Source: Chryseobacterium sp. 39-10
Lineage (GTDB): Bacteria; Bacteroidota; Bacteroidia; Flavobacteriales; Weeksellaceae
Assembly: GCA_001898255.1 (NCBI GenBank)
Contig: MKTK01000006.1
Coordinates: forward strand, 89,197 to 153,196
Length of the DNA: 64,000 nucleotides
Direction: 5' to 3'
In this document: piece by piece, positions 1 through 10,272 of the stretch
How positions within the stretch are numbered: position 1 is the stretch's first letter
Layout of the letters: the number at the start of each line of letters is the position of its first letter
Made by a program: the position numbers and the translations under genes
The notes under the pieces: generated by a model
Seen by the model: only the letters and a program-made list of their open reading frames with translations
Database searches by the model: none
What the model was told of the DNA's origin: nothing

Positions 1-633
1 CCTTGCCACCTGATTTTTGAGTTCACCTTTAATGCTTTTATAAATTTTACTGATAACGGCCATCGCCTTCTTTCGGGTTTCTGTGATATCGCGCTCATAA
101 TTTTGAGCGGGCGCAAGAAAAGCGAGTGTAGCGGGATGTTTTCCATCTGTGCTGAAAATGGTGCGCTGTTCGTGCAAATTCATCGCATACTGGTATTTCC
201 TATTTTTTGCGATTTTCTTTAATAGGGGCAATTCTTTACTCGACATTTTTAAGAAATCACGGTTCATGTCGATATCAAGGGCATTTCTCCTGGTCCATTT
301 CTCTGCACCGTCCGGATTGAGCATAAAAATAAAATCTAGCGTGATTTCTTTGAACAGCTTTTCGTGAAGATCCGGCTGATGTTTAAAAACCTCCAGCAAA
401 TCAAGCATAGCAAGTGTGGAGTTGGCTTCATTTCCATGCATTTGAGACCAAGCCAAAACTTTTGTTTCTCCCGAACCCAACGTCATTTTGTAAATCGGTT
501 TACCTAATGTGGACGTACCAATTTCCGAAATAAAACTGCTGTAATTCTGCTGTAGGAAAAAAAATAATTTTTCCGGGGAAATATACCGGTTTGGGAAATT
601 GGGGTTTTTGCGGTAGATGAAATCTTTGTGCAT
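1..633 (-). CDS. M14-family zinc carboxypeptidase-like protein, 3' end truncated by window edge
   Basis: Reverse-strand reading from ATG at 633: MHKDFIYRKNPNFPNRYISPEKLFFFLQQNY...LAWSQMHGNEANSTLAMLDLLEVF...DFIFMLNPDGAEKWTRRNALDIDMNRDF...; HGNE and NPDGAE/RRN motifs are typical of M14 peptidases. Open to position 1. Confidence 0.85.
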   Translation of the reverse strand, partial: MHKDFIYRKNPNFPNRYISPEKLFFFLQQNYSSFISEIGTSTLGKPIYKMTLGSGETKVLAWSQMHGNEANSTLAMLDLLEVFKHQPDLHEKLFKEITLDFIFMLNPDGAEKWTRRNALDIDMNRDFLKMSSKELPLLKKIAKNRKYQYAMNLHEQRTIFSTDGKHPATLAFLAPAQNYERDITETRKKAMAVISKIYKSIKGELKNQVAR

Positions 634-981
634 GGAGACTATTTTTTACAGATTTCAAAATTAACTTTTTTCCAACAATTATAATAATTTACTTATGTAA
701 AATAATTAAACAAGTCAAAATGCCAGTTTGTCTGTTGGTAAAATTGTGGATTAAATTAATGACAAATTGAAAATATAAAATTATATAAATCAGTATTTTA
801 TGTAAATCAATTCAATAACATTATTAATTGTACTTTAAGTTGAATTGGTACGTGCAAACTTCGTTTGAGTGAAACTTTTTTAAACATGTAAACATTTTTT
901 TCATTGTGTAACAAAAGATAAATTACAATTGTAAATTATAGCAAAAACGATTTATTACCTATCTTTGTTCACATTTATATT

Positions 982-2073
982 ATGACAAGCGAAAGTATTT
1001 TTTTAGTAGGTTTCCTGTGTTTTATCGGGTTAATCTTGGCCGTGGATTTAGGGCTTTTTGGCAAAAAATCAGAAACTGTTTCCATGAAGCAAGCAGGGAT
1101 CATGAGTTTTTTGGTGGTTGCATTGTCCATGTGCTTTTATTTTGTTCTCTTTAGGTATGGGCATTTGCTGCATGGCATCGACAGTATGGAACGGTTGCAG
1201 GAGGTGATCCATAAACACCACCACCCTGTTCGGGTGATCCCGAATGATTTGGAAAGCAGCATCCAACTCTACAATCACAACCTTGGTTTGGAGTATCTTA
1301 CCGGCTATGTGGTAGAATATGCACTGTCTGTGGATAATATATTCGTCATAGTATTGATTTTTACAGCGTTTGGTGTCGCTCCCAAAAATTATCATCGCGT
1401 ACTTTTCTGGGGAATCCTAGGTGCCATCGTGATGCGGTTTATCTTCATTTTCGTGGGCGCCGCACTTATTCAAAAATTTGAATGGATCATGTATGTATTT
1501 GGAGCATTCCTTATTTATACTGGAGTTCGGATGTTTATCGATAGAAACAGTAAGGATAAAATTGATACGCAGAACCATCCGGTGGTGAGGTTTGCCAATA
1601 AATATTTTAAAGTTCATAACCACTTTGTTGGCAATAAGTTTTTCGTAACGGTAGACGGTGTGCGGAAGATGACCCCACTTTTTCTCGTCCTTTTAATTAT
1701 TGAGGGTACAGATTTGATATTTGCAGTAGACAGCATCCCTGCTATATTTTCAGTGACCAAAGATCCTTATGTGGTCTTCTTTTCTAACATTTTTGCCATT
1801 ATAGGTCTGCGGTCAATGTTCTTTCTTCTTGCAGGAATTCTAGACAAGTTCCGCTTCCTGAAAGTAGGTTTGGCAGCACTGTTAACTTTTATTGGTTTGA
1901 AAATGATCTTCCATCATTACTTGGAAGATTGGGGATTTTCCACCACAGATTCACTCTTCATCATTATCGGTATTTTAGGATTGAGTATTGTACTTTCACT
2001 CATCTTCCCGGAGAATAAAAAAGAACGAAAATTGAAGTTTGATCCTGAAAATGATGAAAATATTCGTCACTAA
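982..2073 (+). CDS. TerC family integral membrane protein (Alx-like)
   Basis: 363 aa, multiple TM segments; EYALSVDNIFVIVLIFTAFGV and LLIIEGTDLIFAVDSIPAIFSVTKDPYVVFFSNIFAIIGLRSMFF are TerC signatures. Confidence 0.95.
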   Translation: MTSESIFLVGFLCFIGLILAVDLGLFGKKSETVSMKQAGIMSFLVVALSMCFYFVLFRYGHLLHGIDSMERLQEVIHKHHHPVRVIPNDLESSIQLYNHNLGLEYLTGYVVEYALSVDNIFVIVLIFTAFGVAPKNYHRVLFWGILGAIVMRFIFIFVGAALIQKFEWIMYVFGAFLIYTGVRMFIDRNSKDKIDTQNHPVVRFANKYFKVHNHFVGNKFFVTVDGVRKMTPLFLVLLIIEGTDLIFAVDSIPAIFSVTKDPYVVFFSNIFAIIGLRSMFFLLAGILDKFRFLKVGLAALLTFIGLKMIFHHYLEDWGFSTTDSLFIIIGILGLSIVLSLIFPENKKERKLKFDPENDENIRH

Positions 2074-2208
2074 TTCATTACTGTAAATAATTAAAATAAT
2101 TAAAAACCAGTACGTTATGTATTGGTTTTACTTTTGTAAATCACTATCTTCTTAATTATTTTACATTTGTGTTTTAATAATGTAAATAGTTTGTTTACAT
2201 TTGTAATT

Positions 2209-2721
2209 ATGAATTTGAACGAGCAAATTTCAAAAGTAATTGAATATTCGGGTTTTTCTCTTTCCGAGTTTGCAGATGAAATTGAGGTGCAACGATCCAG
2301 CATCTCACATATCACTTCTGGAAGAAATAAACCTTCACTTGATTTTCTGGTCAAGATTAAAAACCGATTTCCCGAATTACAGTGGGATTGGCTTATTAAA
2401 GGTGAAGGTGAAATGAAAAAAACTGAGCTGAAAGAAACTGTTTCCGAAAAACCAAAAGCCAGTACACTACCCGATCTATTTTCTTTAATTGATGACGATA
2501 ATTTTGGTATCACCGAAAGTGAAGATCAGGTGATGAAAGAAAATCCGCGAGAATCTAAAATTTCTGCATCAGGGGAAGATAAAAATAAAATAAGCGATTC
2601 TCAGCCATTAGAAGTTAAGGAAAGTGTGGCGTCATATCAACTTCCTGCAAATCAAGAAAATAAGATAAAGCGAATTGTGATTTTCTTTGAAAGTGGAAAA
2701 TTTGAAAGTTTTGAGCCCTAA
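2209..2721 (+). CDS. XRE-family helix-turn-helix transcriptional regulator
   Basis: MNLNEQISKVIEYSGFSLSEFADEIEVQRSSISHITSGRNKPSLDFLVKIKNRFPELQWDWLIKGEGEM; HTH_XRE pattern. Start at 2209 preferred over the ORF-track start at 2167. Confidence 0.88.
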   Translation: MNLNEQISKVIEYSGFSLSEFADEIEVQRSSISHITSGRNKPSLDFLVKIKNRFPELQWDWLIKGEGEMKKTELKETVSEKPKASTLPDLFSLIDDDNFGITESEDQVMKENPRESKISASGEDKNKISDSQPLEVKESVASYQLPANQENKIKRIVIFFESGKFESFEP

Positions 2722-2850
2722 AACGGTTTTTCGTTGTTTTTAGGAATGCCTCCCTTCTTTCTCTTTCACCCTCGCGATCAATTAAGAGCTATGGTTTAGA
2801 TTTCACTGGCATAAAATTCGCAGTTTTATGAAGTCGCTAAAAGTCAACCT

Positions 2851-4197
2851 ATGAAACTAGAAAAATTAGCCAATGAACTTCATTTACCGGCAGAAGTACT
2901 CATCCGATTTATTTCTGATTTCGAATTGAATCCGTCCGATTGCATCACGAAACAGCATGACGTGAAAGATGATTTCGAAAAGTTTGCACGGGAAAACACC
3001 GACTTTCTTAAGAAGTACGACAAAGATTTGAAAACCCCAAAATCGGTGGAAGAAATCGCATCCATTCTTGAACAGCCCAATGATAAAATTGCAGAAATCA
3101 TTCATCGGAAGAACCCGCCCATTTACGATAACGGAATGTATAAATCATCTGTTTCCACTTTCGCAATTGACTATCAATTAGGTGGAAACTATCAGTTTAT
3201 GTATGACTATTTTGGAAAAAAAACATATTTAAATGAATGGAACTTCATTGGTTATCGCGATATTTTTTTCTTTATTTCGCGGGAGTTGGAACCCTTCATA
3301 AGCAGTCTGGAAATGAGCGATTGGGGTCTGCACAAGCCCGTCGGCATTATCCTCTATGGTCCGCCCGGCAGCGGTAAAATATTTTGGGCCAGAAAAATTG
3401 CCGAAATCATAGGATACCAGTTCAAAGAGGTCAAGAAACACTACATGGGAACGTCGTTTATCAATGGTACAAAAACCAATTTTAACGATTTTCTTGTGAT
3501 GATGATGAAGGACGAAAAAGTGCTATTATTCATGGAAGATTTTGATACCATTATGAGCATGCGAAATGACGAACAATCGGTAAATTCATGCGATGAAGAA
3601 ACCAAGGAAATCGTGTTGCACTACATCAGTCATTTCGAGGAAGAAAATTTACTGATGGTAGGTTCTGCCAATTCAACTTTTAACATTGACCGCGAAATAA
3701 TGGCTCCCGGAAGGTTTGACGTAAGAATTCCCATATTTCCGCCCAATGTTCAGGAACGTTGTGAAATGCTTCTCTACCATATGATTGAAAACCTTACGCA
3801 AGATTCATTGTTGATGAAAATACTGGTACGAAATGATGCAGACCATCTTCCATTCTGGCAACAAACCGCCGACCGGATGAAAGCATTCTCCAATACCATG
3901 ATTATCGACTTTACCCAAAGTTTAAAAAAGAAAATTAGAAACCTGTATTTGAACAAAAAATCAACAGAAATCACTATTGACGAACACATGATGAACACCG
4001 CTTTTCGAGAAGCTTCATTCAAATTGACAGAAGAATACCTGACGCAAGTCGATCAGTTTATTGTGGACGTTTCACAGGGCAACTACGACGATTTTCCGGA
4101 AAGAATTTCCCAGTTGAAAACCGAACTTGAAAGTTATAAAATTGTGGAAACTCCACGAAAATCTATTGGTTTTGCCCATAACAGTGACCAAGAGTAA
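2851..4197 (+). CDS. AAA+ family ATPase with atypical Walker A/B motifs
   Basis: 448 aa; GPPGSGKIFWARKIA (Walker A), LLFMEDFDTI (Walker B), LLMVGSANSTFNID (sensor 1), APGRFDVRIPI (arginine-finger region). Confidence 0.85.
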   Translation: MKLEKLANELHLPAEVLIRFISDFELNPSDCITKQHDVKDDFEKFARENTDFLKKYDKDLKTPKSVEEIASILEQPNDKIAEIIHRKNPPIYDNGMYKSSVSTFAIDYQLGGNYQFMYDYFGKKTYLNEWNFIGYRDIFFFISRELEPFISSLEMSDWGLHKPVGIILYGPPGSGKIFWARKIAEIIGYQFKEVKKHYMGTSFINGTKTNFNDFLVMMMKDEKVLLFMEDFDTIMSMRNDEQSVNSCDEETKEIVLHYISHFEEENLLMVGSANSTFNIDREIMAPGRFDVRIPIFPPNVQERCEMLLYHMIENLTQDSLLMKILVRNDADHLPFWQQTADRMKAFSNTMIIDFTQSLKKKIRNLYLNKKSTEITIDEHMMNTAFREASFKLTEEYLTQVDQFIVDVSQGNYDDFPERISQLKTELESYKIVETPRKSIGFAHNSDQE

Positions 4198-4237
4198 TCT
4201 GCTCATCTCCTTAATCAAAAGCAATTGATCTCCAATG

Positions 4238-4432
4238 CTATTTTTTGGTTTTCTTCTTTTCTGGCGGAACTTTTAATCCATGTTCTCGCGCTTCGGAAAT
4301 TGCAATAGCAACGGCCTGCTTTCGATCCGTCACCTCTTTACCGGAAGACGATTTCAGTGTTCCTTCTTTAAACTCATGCATCACTTCGCCGATTTTTTCT
4401 GCTGCCTTCGCTGAATATTTTTTAGAAGCCAT
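4238..4432 (-). CDS. small basic protein, DUF6496-like
   Basis: 64 aa MASKKYSAKAAEKIGEVMHEFKEGTLKSSSGKEVTDRKQAVAIAISEAREHGLKVPPEKKKTKK; matches the known small-protein family pattern. Confidence 0.8.
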   Translation of the reverse strand: MASKKYSAKAAEKIGEVMHEFKEGTLKSSSGKEVTDRKQAVAIAISEAREHGLKVPPEKKKTKK

Positions 4433-4556
4433 AACAGTTTTTTTAAGTAGTTAATAAAATACTGATTATCAAACCATTAAATAAAGTGTAACTTTACTTT
4501 TTGTTTAATGCTAATGTAAGAAAAACATTATATTTGAAGCTATTTTATTACACCTT

Positions 4557-6683
4557 ATGAAAAAACTCGTTTTATCCATAGCGGTGTTGACTGCTTTCAA
4601 CGCCTTTGCACAGGAAATTACACTCGACAAAATTTATTCCGGCTATTATAGAGGAAAAAATATCAACGGCATCTCTTCACTTAAAAATGGAGATTCTTAT
4701 GCGGTTATAGAACCGGGATCAATCGTAAAGTACTCTTATAAAACCGGGCTAAAAGAAGGAAACATAGTAGAAGGTAATTACACCTCATACACGCTAAGTG
4801 CGGACGAATCCAAGATTTTACTCCTGAAAGAAAGCCAGCCCATCTATCGGCATTCATTCTTGGGTAAATACGAAATTAAGGATTTGAAATCGGGACAAAC
4901 TTTACCTCTTAACAATGGAAATTTTGTGCAGGAACCTACCTTTTCACCTGACGGAACCAAGGTGGCTTTCATTGCCGAAAACAACCTTTATTATCAGGAA
5001 TTAAGCAGTGGGAAAATCACTCCGATCACTCTGGATGGGAAGAAAAACGCCATTCTGAACGGACTTGCAGATTGGGTTTACGAAGAAGAATTCGGGCATG
5101 CACGACAATATGAATGGACCAAAAACTCGGATGCCATTGTTTATGTAAAATCTGACGAAAGCGCCGTTCCGGAAATGTATATCCCCATTTATGGTCATCA
5201 ACTTTATCCTTCGGAATTGCGTTTCAAATACCCAAAAGCAGGTGAAAACAATTCCATTGTAAGCGCACAACTCTACCGTTTAGATTCTGGGAAAAACACA
5301 ACAATCGACATTTCGGCTTTTAAAAGTTATTATATTCCTAATGTCTTCCAAACCCAAAAAGCAGACGAAATGGTGCTGATTACTTCAGGAAGAATTCAGA
5401 ATGCTTCTGATGTGTTGAAAGTAAATACTAAAACCGGCAAAGCCACCAAACTCTTCACCGAAACCGACGAAAAATGGGTGGATACCGATAACGTGATTTT
5501 GGAGTTCTTGGATGATAACTCCTTTATTTGGGGAAGCGAGCGAAGCGGAAACCTGCATCTTTACTGGTATGATGAAACAGGAAAACTAAAAAAACAAATC
5601 ACAAAAGGCAATTGGGATGTGGTAGATTATTACGGATATAACCCTAAAACAAATGATATTTTAGTTCGAACAACAGAAAAAGGGAGCATCAACAAAGTGA
5701 TTTCAAAGATCAATATCAACAGTGGTCAGTCGGTTTTACTTTCAGACGCAGCAGGTAATAACAAAGCCGATTTTAGCGCAAATTACCACTATTTCATACA
5801 AACTACGTCCACCGCTACCCAACCCTATACTTATGTTTTGAAAGATGATAGCGGAAAAACAGTTCGCGAATTACAGAACAATAACGCGCAGCTCAAAAAG
5901 CTTCAGGAGGATCAATTTGTGACCAAAGAGTACTTCACTGTACCCAATGAAGCAGGCGACCAAATGAATGCCTGGATCATGAAACCCAAAAATTTTGATC
6001 CTCACAAAAAGTATCCTTTGCTGATGTTCCAGTATTCCGGTCCAGGGTCACAGCAGGTTTCTAATTCGTTTGATACAGGTAACGGGTTGTGGTTCAATCA
6101 TTTGGTTCAGAAAGGATATATTGTTGCCTGTGTTGACGGACGCGGAACGGGTTACAAAGGCAGCACATACAAAAAAGCAACCTATATGAATTTAGGAAAA
6201 TATGAGATTGAAGATCAAATTGCCGCTGCGAAGTGGTTTGGTAAACAATCCTATATCGATGCCTCACGTATCGGGATTTTCGGCTGGAGTTTCGGTGGTT
6301 ATATGTCGAGCTTGGCACTCACCAAGGGTGCTGATGTTTTTAAGGCCGGAATTGCAGTTGCTCCCGTAACCAATTGGCGATATTACGATACCATTTACAC
6401 CGAAAGATTTATGCGAACACCTCAGGAAAATGCAAAGGGCTATGACCAAAATTCGCCTACTGAATTTGCAAACCTATTAAAAGGAAAGTTTCTCCTCATC
6501 CACGGAACAGCTGATGACAACGTACATTTTCAAAATTCGATGGAGTTTTCAGAAGCACTGATCCAAAATAAAAAGCAATTCGATTTTATGGCTTATCCCG
6601 ATAAAAACCACGGGATTTATGGAGGAAACACCAGCCGGCAACTCTATGAAAAAATGACCAACTTTATTTTGAATAACCTTTAG
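4557..6683 (+). CDS. S9 family peptidase, dipeptidyl peptidase IV-like
   Basis: 708 aa with signal peptide; DWVYEEEFGHARQYEWTKNSD (DPP-IV Glu motif), IGIFGWSFGGYMSSLAL (GWSFGGY nucleophile), catalytic Asp/His region HGTADDNVHF...DKNHGIYGG. Confidence 0.95.
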   Translation: MKKLVLSIAVLTAFNAFAQEITLDKIYSGYYRGKNINGISSLKNGDSYAVIEPGSIVKYSYKTGLKEGNIVEGNYTSYTLSADESKILLLKESQPIYRHSFLGKYEIKDLKSGQTLPLNNGNFVQEPTFSPDGTKVAFIAENNLYYQELSSGKITPITLDGKKNAILNGLADWVYEEEFGHARQYEWTKNSDAIVYVKSDESAVPEMYIPIYGHQLYPSELRFKYPKAGENNSIVSAQLYRLDSGKNTTIDISAFKSYYIPNVFQTQKADEMVLITSGRIQNASDVLKVNTKTGKATKLFTETDEKWVDTDNVILEFLDDNSFIWGSERSGNLHLYWYDETGKLKKQITKGNWDVVDYYGYNPKTNDILVRTTEKGSINKVISKININSGQSVLLSDAAGNNKADFSANYHYFIQTTSTATQPYTYVLKDDSGKTVRELQNNNAQLKKLQEDQFVTKEYFTVPNEAGDQMNAWIMKPKNFDPHKKYPLLMFQYSGPGSQQVSNSFDTGNGLWFNHLVQKGYIVACVDGRGTGYKGSTYKKATYMNLGKYEIEDQIAAAKWFGKQSYIDASRIGIFGWSFGGYMSSLALTKGADVFKAGIAVAPVTNWRYYDTIYTERFMRTPQENAKGYDQNSPTEFANLLKGKFLLIHGTADDNVHFQNSMEFSEALIQNKKQFDFMAYPDKNHGIYGGNTSRQLYEKMTNFILNNL

Positions 6684-6916
6684 AGCTTGCGATAAATTTT
6701 ACTGCTAAAAGTTTTCATAGGTGTTTTGAGGTGGATTTTTTGCTTTAGGTTTGCAGATTTAGCGGGCTAAATCCAAAAAAAAAAGTAGAAAATACGCTCA
6801 AAAGTGCATTAAAATTAAGCAAAGATGATTTGCTGAAGCTTTATAACAAAATCGGTAAAATTTATCACAGGTTCTAAATTTAAAATGATTATTTTTAGCA
6901 ACAATAATTGAAATCT

Positions 6917-8581
6917 ATGGAGAAAACTACAGCAAAACATCCGAAAGGTTTGCCATACCTTTTTTATACCGAAATGTGGGAACGATTTGGATATTACTTG
7001 ATTTTAGGGATTTTTGTCCTGTACATGATCGATCCCAAAGAAACGGGCGGATTGGCTTTTAATGATAAAAATGCCGATGACATTTTCGGAACTTTTATCG
7101 CACTTACCTACCTTACACCCTTTTTAGGCGGATTCTTAGCCGACCGTGTATTGGGTTACATGAAGGCCATTTACATTGGCGGTGCTTTAATGGGATTGGG
7201 CTATATTGGTTTGGGAGTTTTTAAAGAGGTTTCCATGTTTTATGTATCCATGGCGCTTATCATTCTGGGTAACGGATTCTTTAAACCAAGTATTTCTACC
7301 CTTCTGGGCAATCTTTATGAGGAAGAACCTTATCGAGCGAATAAGGATGCCGGGTATAACATTTTCTACATGGGGATTAACATTGGTGCCTTTGTGTGCA
7401 ACATCATTGCTGCATTTATGCGGAACAAATTCGGCTGGGGCGAAGCATTCATCACCGCCGGAATTGGGATGTTTGTCGGGTTGCTCATCTTCTCCATCGG
7501 TCGTAAGCATATTTTAAAAGCCAATGTGATGAAGCCTGTTCAGGAAGGCGATACCAAGATTTCTGATGTGTTGGTAAACGTTTTTCTACCTGCCATTATT
7601 GCCGGTGTTATCGGTTGGATGATTCCCGGAAATATTTTTGGAAGCGACTCTACTGATGCCTTCATCTTTGCCTGTATTCCTGTGGTTTATTTCTATGTGA
7701 TGCTTTGGGTAAAAGCCAACGCCGAAGACAAAAAACCTATTGGTGCATTGCTGGCTATTTTTGCTGTGAGTTTAATGTTCTGGGCTGTATTTAAACAAAA
7801 TGGTACTGCATTGACAAGATGGGCCAATTATTATACCGACAGAAGTGTTCCAGCAGCAATCGAGAAACCTTTGGAATCCATTTACCTTGTGGATGCAAAA
7901 AATTATCAAACCAAGGAAGTAAATGTTTATAATAACCAATATCAGGCAGAAAAAAACGATGCTGGCCAACCTTTAAAGGAACAGGGAAAAGATATTTATT
8001 TCCGCAATGTTTCGCCGGAACAGCGGGCAGCACTCGAAGCAAAGCCCAATGATAAGGTATTTCTGTACAACACAGAACTCTTCCAATCGGTGAATCCATT
8101 CTGGGTAATTGTGCTAACGCCCGTTGTAGTGGGATTCTTTATGATGCTTCGGCGAAAAGGAAAAGAACCCACAACCCCTTCAAAAATTGTACTCGGTCTT
8201 TTTATTTCTGCATTGTCCTGCTTGGTGATGGTAGGTGCAGTTTATGCAGGCGCAAACGGAGCGGTAAAGGTTTCCGCATTGTGGTTGGTAGCCGCCTATG
8301 GAGTTATCACCGTCGGTGAACTTTGCCTCTCACCTATGGGTCTTTCATTGGTATCTAAACTTTCGCCACCAAGAATTACAGCATTGATGATGGGTGGGTT
8401 TTTCCTCTCCACCTCTATCGGTAATAAACTTTCTGGCGTACTGGCAAGTTTTTGGTACGATTATGAGAACAAAGCCAACTTCTTCATCGTGAACTTCGGG
8501 TTACTTTTGTTGGCCACTTTATTGGGCTTATCAATTCTGAAAAAACTCAACAGAATCATGAAAGAAAAAGGAGTAAATTAA
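6917..8581 (+). CDS. peptide MFS transporter (POT/PTR2 family)
   Basis: HPKGLPYLFYTEMWERFGYYLILGIFVLYM plus FYMGINIGAF and GELCLSPMGLSLVSKLSP motifs. ORF track starts at 6908; ATG at 6917 (MEKTTAKHPKG) looks better. Confidence 0.95.
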   Translation: MEKTTAKHPKGLPYLFYTEMWERFGYYLILGIFVLYMIDPKETGGLAFNDKNADDIFGTFIALTYLTPFLGGFLADRVLGYMKAIYIGGALMGLGYIGLGVFKEVSMFYVSMALIILGNGFFKPSISTLLGNLYEEEPYRANKDAGYNIFYMGINIGAFVCNIIAAFMRNKFGWGEAFITAGIGMFVGLLIFSIGRKHILKANVMKPVQEGDTKISDVLVNVFLPAIIAGVIGWMIPGNIFGSDSTDAFIFACIPVVYFYVMLWVKANAEDKKPIGALLAIFAVSLMFWAVFKQNGTALTRWANYYTDRSVPAAIEKPLESIYLVDAKNYQTKEVNVYNNQYQAEKNDAGQPLKEQGKDIYFRNVSPEQRAALEAKPNDKVFLYNTELFQSVNPFWVIVLTPVVVGFFMMLRRKGKEPTTPSKIVLGLFISALSCLVMVGAVYAGANGAVKVSALWLVAAYGVITVGELCLSPMGLSLVSKLSPPRITALMMGGFFLSTSIGNKLSGVLASFWYDYENKANFFIVNFGLLLLATLLGLSILKKLNRIMKEKGVN

Positions 8582-8602
8582 CAAAAATTTGAGAAATTTG
8601 AG

Positions 8603-8630
8603 AAAAGTGCCGGATTTGTCCGGCACTTTT
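8603..8630 (+). terminator. Rho-independent-like terminator after first POT gene
   Basis: Perfect 12-bp stem AAAAGTGCCGGA-TTTG-TCCGGCACTTTT. Confidence 0.85.
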
Positions 8631-8712
8631 CATTTTTACACCCCTTAAAAAAGCATGGCAAAAGGAAAAAAAACTATATTTGCTACCATTAACGAAAATT
8701 AACAATTAGAAT

Positions 8713-10218
8713 ATGGATACAGCAGTGCAAAAAGGGCACCCCAAAGGTCTCTATCTTCTGTTTATGACAGAAATGTGGGAACGGTTTTCTTACTACGGAA
8801 TGAGAGCAATCTTCGTTCTTTACATGGTGAAAGTTCTTGCAATGGATGATGCTAAAGCATCAGAAATATATGGCAGTTATACCGGTTTGGTTTATCTTAC
8901 TCCTTTATTGGGGGGATATCTTTCTGACCGTGTTCTGGGCAACAGAAGAAGTATCGAGATCGGCGGTATCCTGATGGCGCTTGGTCAGTTTTTAATGTTT
9001 TTCAGTGCCTCCGCGTCAGGTGGCAGTGCAATAACGCTCATGTGGGTGGCTCTCACCACGCTTATCATTGGTAACGGATTCTTTAAACCCAATATTTCTA
9101 CAATGGTAGGTCAGCTTTATCCAAAAGGCGATCGCAGAGTAGATGCCGCATTTACAATTTTCTATATGGGAATTAATTTGGGTGCATTTTTCTCACCTTT
9201 GGTATGCGGAACGCTGGCCGAGAAAGTGGATTTTAAATGGGGATTCTTTGCCGCCGGTGTGGGGATGATTATTGGGCTCATTACTTTTATGCTTCAAAAG
9301 AATAAATTGCTGGTAGATGCCGATCATAATCCTGTGGGTTTGCCAACCAAAAAATTCGGAATAGCCCAGTTTGGAATGGTGATTGGTGCCATTGCCATCA
9401 TTTTCTTTTTTATGAATTTTAAAACAATGTTCCAAAGCGATTTGGACATTATCGGTTACTTAATTTACGGTGCAATGGTGGTAATGCCTCTCATTGTACT
9501 TACCGACAAATCATTAACCAAAGAAGAACGCGATAGAATCATGGTGATTTTCATCCTTGCCTTTTTCGTCATCTTTTTCTGGGGCGCATTTGAGCAGGCA
9601 GGCGCATCATTAACTATTTTTGCAGACCGACAAACCGACAGAACACTTTTTGGATGGGAAATGCCCGCCAGTTACTTTCAGTCGGTTAACCCATTAGCGA
9701 TTATCCTTTTGGCGCCCTTATTTTCCTCATTATGGCTCAATTTAGGCAACAGAAATAGGGAACCTTCGTCACCGAAGAAAATGGCCATTGGTTTATCACT
9801 TGTTTCACTTGGTTATGTCGTTATTGCATTTGCAGTATATGGATTGGGAATGATGGATAAGGTATCCATGTTTTGGCTGATTGCGCTGTACGTTATTCAC
9901 ACCATGGGTGAACTTTGCCTGTCTCCAATTGGGTTGTCGATGGTATCTAAACTTTCGCCGCTAAGATTTTCATCCCTTTTGATGGGAACATGGTTTCTTG
10001 CTAATGCTGCAGCCAACAAGTTTGCGGGAACATTATCAGCACTTATTCCTGGTGGCGGAGAAAACGGGGAAGTTTCAAGAACCACCTCATTCCTTGGTTT
10101 CCAAATTGTGAACTTGTTCGATTTCTTCCTTGTATTTATTGTGATGTGTGGCGTTGCTGCCGTAATCCTTTTCGTACTGAGCCGTTGGCTGGAAAAGAAG
10201 ATGCACGGTATTAATTAA
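8713..10218 (+). CDS. peptide MFS transporter (POT/PTR2 family)
   Basis: HPKGLYLLFMTEMWERFSYYGMRAIFVLYMV, FYMGINLGAFFSPL, GELCLSPIGLSMVSKLSP. Confidence 0.95.
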   Translation: MDTAVQKGHPKGLYLLFMTEMWERFSYYGMRAIFVLYMVKVLAMDDAKASEIYGSYTGLVYLTPLLGGYLSDRVLGNRRSIEIGGILMALGQFLMFFSASASGGSAITLMWVALTTLIIGNGFFKPNISTMVGQLYPKGDRRVDAAFTIFYMGINLGAFFSPLVCGTLAEKVDFKWGFFAAGVGMIIGLITFMLQKNKLLVDADHNPVGLPTKKFGIAQFGMVIGAIAIIFFFMNFKTMFQSDLDIIGYLIYGAMVVMPLIVLTDKSLTKEERDRIMVIFILAFFVIFFWGAFEQAGASLTIFADRQTDRTLFGWEMPASYFQSVNPLAIILLAPLFSSLWLNLGNRNREPSSPKKMAIGLSLVSLGYVVIAFAVYGLGMMDKVSMFWLIALYVIHTMGELCLSPIGLSMVSKLSPLRFSSLLMGTWFLANAAANKFAGTLSALIPGGGENGEVSRTTSFLGFQIVNLFDFFLVFIVMCGVAAVILFVLSRWLEKKMHGIN

Positions 10219-10236
10219 GAACTAGACTTATACCAT

Positions 10237-10272
10237 AAAAAAAATCATCTGCTTATGTGGATGATTTTTTTT
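10237..10272 (+). terminator. Rho-independent-like terminator after second POT gene
   Basis: 13-bp stem AAAAAAAATCATC...GATGATTTTTTTT. Confidence 0.85.

Noticed and set aside
2115-2513. 132-aa minus-strand ORF opposite the XRE gene
   Set aside because: Antisense shadow ORF with no recognisable motif.
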